Shown here piece by piece: positions 21,111 through 26,771 of a stretch of DNA of 26,771 nucleotides. A program made the position numbers and the translations under genes. Each line of letters begins with the position of its first letter. Within the stretch, counting starts at the first letter, position 1. The notes beneath the pieces were generated by a model that ran no database searches, was not told where the DNA came from, and was given only the letters and a program-made list of their open reading frames with translations. Source of the DNA: Rhizophagus sp. LPA8_4_AMF (taxonomy: Eukaryota > Glomeromycota > Glomeromycetes > Glomerales > Glomeraceae); NCBI GenBank assembly GCA_021464525.1, contig JADRCO010000766.1, positions 1-26,771 of the forward strand, in the 5' to 3' direction.

Positions 21111-21192
21111 GATTCAAGTAAAACTTGAAAAGAAAGAAGTTTTAAGGGATTCAAGTAAAACTTTGAAGAAAAAAGTTCAAGTAAAACTTGAA
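21111..21192. promoter_or_regulatory. Three TTCAAGTAAAACTTGAA palindromes before the RdRP start
   Basis: Perfect 7-3-7 palindromes occur at 21113-21129 and 21176-21192, and an imperfect one (one extra T) at 21150-21167. Each is followed by an AAGAAAGAAG-like spacer, so the unit is tandem. They lie about 50-130 bp upstream of the chosen ATG, in the promoter or 5' leader. They could be binding sites for a dimeric regulator or RNA hairpins; the sequence alone does not decide. Confidence 0.6.
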
Positions 21193-22520
21193 AGAAAGAA
21201 GATATATTTTAATGATCGGGTAAGGAATGTTTATATGTTTATATAGCGATAATAGTTACACAATAAGAATTTAGAATTTTTTTTTTTTTTTTTTTTTTAA
21301 AAAAAACAAAAAAAGGCATTTAACAACAAAGACCATCATTATTTATAACGTTTTAATTAAATGTTAGTAATAATCATTATTTATACAGTTAGATTGTTGA
21401 AATTATGTTATTGTTAATTTTTATATCATCAAAACCAAATGAAATTTATTGGTTAGTCAATAGAATCGGTCATATTAGTGTATTATTTAGTATTATTTTA
21501 CAATACAATAAATGGTTTCATAAAGAATATTCTCAAATTCTTTTGTTTTTACATGCATTTTATTTTTTACCAATTTGGTGACAATTGCCAAACCCCTTTA
21601 AATATAGAATTGTTCGGGGGAGCCCTTTTATAAACCAATGAAAATTTTTTTTGTGAATTTGTGAAACACATTTTTTTTTTTAGTATTGTAGATCAAATTG
21701 TACTATTGTGGATCTTATAATATTTAGTTGAACAAGGAACGTTTCATTTTAGCTATATTAAGTTACATTGCCTGAACAAAAACACCAATTGCATCAATTG
21801 CATACAATTGTAAGTAATATTTTTTTTTTTTGTTGTCATAATGTCATTGATCCTTTTTTTATCTAATGACACGGTAACTACATTTCATTGACTGACGAAA
21901 TTGCTTTTGTCGTGGAAAATGGGAAATGATCAACATGAATCAATCACGTGGAATGCTTGGTATTACGTTTCGTTGTCAGGAGAACAATTTTTTAAGTAAA
22001 TTTGGCGTCAAAATTGTTACATGAGATTTTCTTTTTAATAAAAAATTTATTTAATTTGTACAATTTATACTTTCACAATTTGAAATTTTCAATAACATAA
22101 AATGAAGTTTTAGTCGTACAAATTGAAAAATTTAGTCAATCAAAATATAATATTCAAGATAAGAACCAGATTGAAGTCAAAAACATGAATTTTGAATGAT
22201 ATCGGAATTTGAAATTTAGATAATTTTTTTTTTTTTTGAGTTTGTATTTGGAATGAACTACTATAATATTAATTATTTTAGTTTCATGTTACAATTGTTA
22301 CATGAATATTTATTTATAGAATTCTTTATTAATTTTTGGTTAGTTTTTGATTCTAATTTTTTTTATGGCGTCAAAAAAAAAAAAAAAAAAAAAAAAAATG
22401 AAAAAAACATGTGTCATAAATTTATTTTATATTTTTTTATTTTATTATATTCATTAATTTGTAATTGTTAATAAAAGTATTATAATTCATATGATACAAT
22501 TACGTAAAACAAAAACTACA
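21193..22520. other. Intergenic region upstream of the RdRP gene
   Basis: No gene was found. A 22-nt T run followed by A runs (21277-21316) lies about 213 bp upstream of the RdRP ATG and is a candidate nucleosome-free promoter tract. Elsewhere there are short CAATTGCAT repeats near 21786-21810 and an A run at 22373-22398. Confidence 0.4.
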
Positions 22521-22615
22521 TCAAGGGATGTCAATCGAACTATCAAGTCAAGCAAATCAAACGGGTCAGGTAAATCTTATTACCCGACTTGGCGCTGACT
22601 CGGTCAACTCAACAA
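22521..22615. repeat. Possible lone transposon end
   Basis: AAGGGATGTCAATCGAAC near 22525 followed by GACCCG/CGGGT-type words (ACGGGTCAGG, TTACCCGACTTGG) resembles the terminal sequence pattern of some hAT elements (GGGTGTCAATC-like start). I could not find a matching opposite end or a target duplication in the window, so this is a solo end at best. Confidence 0.25.
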
Positions 22616-22927
22616 TTTCATCATATATTCAATCCTTTAATCTTTGTATTTTCATCAATAATTTTAAAAATTTTTTAATTTTACGCAAATAAAATTCTTT
22701 TTCTGGAATTCCGAAACCTTTTTCTAGATCGGCGATTTCATTACGGTATATTTAATAAAAGCTTTTGATATAATTATAAAAGTTAGCTTATTGAATTACG
22801 CCTCATTTACAAGTTTTTTATTCCATATTTAGTATTAATTACACAATGACTCCGAAATATACATAAAAGGGTAAGTTCTGAAGGTTTGCGTACAACGAAT
22901 CAACGAATCAAAAATTATCATGTCATT

Positions 22928-23005
22928 CTTTCCTTTTATAAGTAATCCTAGCCAAAAAGTTAGCGCCATTTTGAACTGGCCGAAATTATCATAATTCCGG
23001 CCCTT
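22928..23005. repeat. Dispersed palindromic repeat, second copy
   Basis: GGCCGAAATTAT-C-ATAATTCCGGCC at 22978-23002 is a near-perfect 25-bp palindrome with one mismatch. A copy is at 7643-7667, and the similarity extends left of the palindrome in both places (CCTTTTAT then AATCCTA). It lies about 209 bp upstream of the third F-box gene. Confidence 0.55.
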
Positions 23006-23210
23006 ATTTTCGACTATTCAAATTAAAAGTATTTACTTATGTAGATCATTAAGTAATGACCAGTGACCGACCGCAAGAAAATAACACCGCAGGAAAATAA
23101 CATATCCCGTGATTTTTATAAAATGTGGTACGTAATCAATAGTTTATATTTGTGCAACATAATACGACAATATAAATGTAGCGCAAATATTATAATTTCA
23201 ATTTTGCAAA

Positions 23211-24647
23211 ATGTTTAGACTAAACAGGGATATTCTTTATTTAATATTTTTTAATGAATTACAAAATGATAAAAATACTCTTTATTCATGTCTTTTAGTT
23301 AATAAAACTTGGTGTGAAATAATTATTCCAATTTTATGGAAAGATCCTTGGAAGGATGGAAACGAAAAATTATTATATAATATAATTTTTTCATATTTAT
23401 CAAATGATTTAAAGAATAAATTAAAACAAGACAAAGATTTTTTTTTAACAAATACTTATAAGAAACCTTTTTTTGATTATATTAGTTTTTGTAAACATTT
23501 AAATTTTATTGAAATTGAAAGAATAATTAATATTTATATGGAAAAACATAGAACATTAATTAAATCTAATATAATCAACGCTTTTATTAATGAAAGAACA
23601 AGATTTACTCATTTATATTTATCTCAACAATTTGATTATCAAATACACCTTATCCCTGGGGCTGAACAATGTTTTTCAACCCTTGAATTTCTTTATTGTA
23701 AAACTAACGTAGATGAGAACGTTTTTATTGGATTAACAAAAATATGTAATTCTATTAAAGGTTTGGAACTTTTTATTGAAAAATATAATAATAATTATGT
23801 ATATAATAATAATTATGGGATTGTTGATTTAATCAAATCTCAAAGAAAATTATTTAATGTACATTTTAAAACTGAGGATCAATACGCCAATGATTCATTT
23901 TGTAAAAGTCTTGAAAATTCTTTAATGAAACATGCTAATACTATACAATATTTTAAGATCACTAAACCACTTGTCACAAATATCCTTTCATCTTTTGTAA
24001 ATTTAAAAATATTAGAATTGGTTGGTAAATTTAAATTTAGAAATATTAGGTGGAATTGTTTAGAATCTTTATCTTTACCTTGTTTACAAATTTTGAGGGC
24101 TAGTTTCGTTCCAATTACTTCTTTAACAAGTATAATCGAAAATACTAGTGGTCATCTTATTGAAATAATTATTCATCGTACAAGTCATAATGAAATTAAT
24201 AATAAGAGAATTATTCAGGCTATTTATCAAAATTGTCCAAATCTTTTATATCTTAAAATTTTATATAGAAATACTAGTAGTACTGAATTAGAAAATTTAT
24301 TAATCAGATGTCAACATTTAAATGGCTTGTTTTTAATTATTAGTGATTTATTAGTTTCATTTAATTGGGATAATTTATTTGAATTATTAACTAAATTATC
24401 TCCATCTGGTTTATTTAAATTTAAATTTAGTTATTATTATAGAGAAATTAATTTAGATTCTTTGGAATTATTTTTTGATAATTGGAATGGTAGACATCCT
24501 ATGTTATTACAAATGATTTCAAGAAAAACTACTTCAAATTTGGGTTTTTATTTGTTATTAGAAAAATATAAGAAGAAAGGGATAATTAAAAAATTTGATT
24601 ATAATACTTGGTTTGAGCATTCTTTTAAAGATTTTGAATGGATTTAA
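23211..24647 (+). CDS. F-box/LRR-like protein, copy 3
   Basis: A single-exon gene of 478 residues that aligns along its length with the two tandem copies 17-20 kb to the left. The F-box is at residues 3-48 (LNRDILYLIFFNEL, then CLLVNKTWCEIIIPILWKDPW); LRR-like units follow (LKILELVG, LQILRASFVP, LLYLKILYRN), and the closing LFFDNWNGRHPM is near residue 421. It shares LIPGA and IEKYNNN with copy 1 that copy 2 lacks, so copies 1 and 3 may be closer relatives than the adjacent pair. It has an extra YNNNYVYNNNYG repeat near residue 200. Unlike copies 1 and 2 it is not preceded by long homopolymers. Likely role: SCF substrate receptor, substrate unknown. Confidence 0.85.
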   Translation: MFRLNRDILYLIFFNELQNDKNTLYSCLLVNKTWCEIIIPILWKDPWKDGNEKLLYNIIFSYLSNDLKNKLKQDKDFFLTNTYKKPFFDYISFCKHLNFIEIERIINIYMEKHRTLIKSNIINAFINERTRFTHLYLSQQFDYQIHLIPGAEQCFSTLEFLYCKTNVDENVFIGLTKICNSIKGLELFIEKYNNNYVYNNNYGIVDLIKSQRKLFNVHFKTEDQYANDSFCKSLENSLMKHANTIQYFKITKPLVTNILSSFVNLKILELVGKFKFRNIRWNCLESLSLPCLQILRASFVPITSLTSIIENTSGHLIEIIIHRTSHNEINNKRIIQAIYQNCPNLLYLKILYRNTSSTELENLLIRCQHLNGLFLIISDLLVSFNWDNLFELLTKLSPSGLFKFKFSYYYREINLDSLELFFDNWNGRHPMLLQMISRKTTSNLGFYLLLEKYKKKGIIKKFDYNTWFEHSFKDFEWI

Positions 24648-25396
24648 AAAAAAAAAAAAGTTCACTTTTTATTTCATTTTATTTCATTTATTTTTATTTA
24701 TCATTATCATTATTATATTATTTTTTTTTTTCTTTAATAATAAATTCATCATAAATAATATTTTCAAAAACTTTTTAATATCTTAATACATTTATAAGTT
24801 TAAATTTATAAGTAAATGCGTTGTAAAATCATAACCCTGAATCAGACTAAAATAATATGCAGTATATATATAAAATAAAATAATTATAGAACATCCTAAC
24901 TAAATTTCAAAATTTAAACAAACCTCATCCATTATAATCCAAGTTTTAGTCCAAGTGTTTACTTTCAATTAGTGTTAAATCCCGTAACCTAGGAGGCAAT
25001 ACTATAATGAGGATGCATACCTTAAGAACCGTTGCACGTTAAACTAACAGTCCCCGTCATTATCAGAACTTTGACTCTTGACGGTCTCCACTTAGACTGT
25101 TTCGTCCTACAAAAACAAAAACTACTAATATCATCCATGATTTCTTGATTCGTTGCTGCAATTGATTAATGCTTCTCCGAAAAATTTGAAAGGATGAGAA
25201 GGGCGTCAGCTCCAAGTGAGATTTGGAATTTTCGACTTCATGAATATATTATCCTAAATCTGCTGTCCTACTCATCCAAAATTACCATAATAAATATACG
25301 ATTAATAATATTTTTACATTTTCTTGGAACATTTTTAACGTCGGATCACGTGACATCAACATAAATTTTAATCGTATATTATTTTGTATTTTACTT
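24648..25396. other. 3' flank of F-box copy 3 and an unidentified less AT-rich island
   Basis: After the stop the sequence is AT-rich with an A run at 24647-24659. From about 24955 to 25290 the base composition becomes more balanced. On the minus strand one frame there reads for about 45 residues before a stop, without a recognisable motif. I cannot say whether it is a decayed gene. Confidence 0.35.
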
Positions 25397-25567
25397 CTGG
25401 CCTGGGGGCGTCCTTAACGTACAGTAAGGGTGTACGATATTAACGTACGGACTGGCCCGAGTTTAGAAGTTATGCACTTACACGTGATAGCGTTAACGTT
25501 AACACTGGCCAGTTCGTACGTTAATATCGTACACCCCCATAGTACATTAAGGAATCCCCTGGCCTGG
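25397..25567. mobile_element. MULE-like MITE with 9-bp target duplication
   Basis: Long inverted repeats of about 52 bp face each other (from 25406 inward and from 25558 inward), both containing GGTGTACGATATTAACGTAC, and together take up most of the 153-bp element 25406-25558. The outer bases are GGG..TCCTTAA. Both sides are flanked by the identical 9 bp CTGGCCTGG (25397-25405 and 25559-25567). Long terminal repeats with 9-bp target duplications are characteristic of Mutator-like elements. There is no coding capacity; a small frame across it is produced by the repeat itself. Confidence 0.82.
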
Positions 25568-26500
25568 TACAGCCCTCCAGTCGTTTTTGATACTTCTTTC
25601 TGGTGGACAATTTATTAGATGCACGTTTAATTTGTATACGTAGAATAGATATTTGGTTTAAAAGATATAGAGATACAACAAGATATAACAAAATACAACA
25701 AAATATATTATTTTATATAACTCTTATTAGTAAATATAGAATTAGTAGGTTTAAGAGATAAAGTATACTTTGGAGGATCATCATTTGGAGGTGTCAGAGA
25801 GAAGAAGGACATGGCCTTCCCAATAACCAACAAAGTTAGTCTGTTATCGTATATTCGTATTTATAGGCAGTGGACATTATTATTGAATTTTTATAAAGAA
25901 GATAAGCTTTATATAATATATTACAACGTGTATTTTATGGATAATTTATCATTATAAAGTCCATATTACGTTGTAATTTTTTTTTTTGAAAAAAAAAATA
26001 TGATAAAAATAAAAAAAAAATTACAAAATGTAATTTTATTATTCGTGAAATTTTTATAACAAACTCTTCTTCAAAGAGTATTTGGATTATACTTGTCGTC
26101 AAAACTAATTATAGCATATGGAGCTTATGCATAATCCGTAATGCCGTAATACAAATACTGCAAAATAGGAAGATTATACAATACAAAAAAAAAAAGAAAT
26201 CCATTTAAATATTTATCAAAAAATCAATATTAGCATTTTAGATTTACAATTTATGGCATTATTCAATAATTCTGATGACACGAATAATTTGGATCCCAAA
26301 TGGCAAAAATTTAATAAATGAAAGAATTATAATTTTCTTTATAGTGCTGTCAACATTTCAAAAGCTATATACTAAAGGTATTTCCAAAAGTCAATCTTAC
26401 TGTATTAAGTACATATATCATGGCCACCCTATAAAAAAATTGAATATGTTTTTATAAGGTTTTTACACGATTTTTTTTCCTTCGAAATAACGTATCATAA
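25568..26500. other. Intergenic DNA, no gene seen
   Basis: An inverted repeat ATTACAACGT ... ACGTTGTAAT (25920-25929 and 25968-25977) could form a stem with a loop of about 38 bases and is followed by a T/A run. The frame at 26275-26457 has no recognisable features. Confidence 0.4.
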
Positions 26501-26610
26501 TAGTCCGTTGAAAGGATACGGAAAAATGCACAATTCCGTATCACTAAAAATATGATTTAGATACGGAATTTGCATGGAATTCATGCGGAATTTACATGAT
26601 TTGATCACTG
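26501..26610. repeat. ATACGG/CCGTAT-rich repeat at right edge
   Basis: Words GGATACGGAAAAATG, ATTCCGTATCAC, GATACGGAATTTG and ATGCGGAATTT repeat in both orientations within about 100 bp, similar in style to positions 1-136. The two may be members of one dispersed family, but I cannot align them base for base. Confidence 0.4.
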
Positions 26611-26771
26611 ATTTATCATGAAATTAATATATATTGAATTTACTATTTATTATTACAGTTTAATACTAGTTGTATTTACATAAATTTAAATTTATTATAT
26701 TAAATTAAATAAAAAAACAAAATACAAATATATTATGAAAAGTTCATCCCCTATCAAAACCAACTATTGTA

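Noticed and set aside
21065-21154. N-terminal extension of the RdRP frame upstream of its ATG
   Set aside because: The frame is open but contains no ATG; it could only start at TTG, unlikely in a eukaryote, and it is made of the tandem palindromes.
25430-25618. 62-residue frame near the right edge
   Set aside because: It lies mostly within the MULE-like MITE and reads the inverted repeat.

Overview
The window looks like nuclear DNA of an arbuscular mycorrhizal fungus (Glomeromycotina, Rhizophagus-like). This is an inference from several things read directly: very high A+T, short (roughly 65-110 bp) GT-AG introns, long poly(A)/poly(T) tracts, many small inverted-repeat transposon relics, and the gene content (divergent F-box proteins, a TKL-type kinase with an N-terminal CxxC cluster, and a cellular RNA-dependent RNA polymerase). 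These families are known to be expanded in that lineage. No bacterial features, rRNA, tRNA or CRISPR array were seen.

Layout from left to right. Positions 1-610 hold the 3' end of a decayed kinase-like gene. Positions 611-3066 are intergenic and contain a well-preserved 312-bp hAT-type MITE (15-bp perfect terminal repeats, 8-bp target duplication). Two F-box/LRR-like paralogues follow in tandem on the + strand (3067-4491 and 5345-6796). Positions 6797-10751 are repeat-rich: a ~170-bp tandem duplication, an old hAT-like element, and an inverted-repeat element with a putative 6-bp target duplication. A complete nine-exon kinase gene lies at 10752-13097; I resolved all eight introns from the sequence. 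Positions 13098-17716 have no recognisable gene but hold a 749-bp Tc1/mariner-like non-autonomous element. A two-exon RdRP gene occupies 21064-17717 on the minus strand. A third F-box paralogue is at 23211-24647 (+). The right end holds a 153-bp MULE-like MITE with 9-bp target duplications and a poorly conserved CCGTAT-rich repeat that resembles the left edge.

The genes do not form an operon or an obvious pathway. By family knowledge, F-box proteins recruit substrates to SCF ubiquitin ligases, the kinase is a predicted cytosolic signalling enzyme, and the RdRP makes dsRNA for small-RNA silencing. Together they look like an accessory, repeat-rich compartment where lineage-expanded families duplicate and decay beside transposon relics. 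The most notable points are: the kinase C-terminal tail, built from six consecutive tiny exons that are all flanked by phase-1 introns; the RdRP intron, which cuts directly behind the catalytic DLDGDD loop so that intron retention would remove the rest of the protein; three TTCAAGTAAAACTTGAA-type palindromes just upstream of the RdRP start; and four small elements for which target-site duplications can be read directly.
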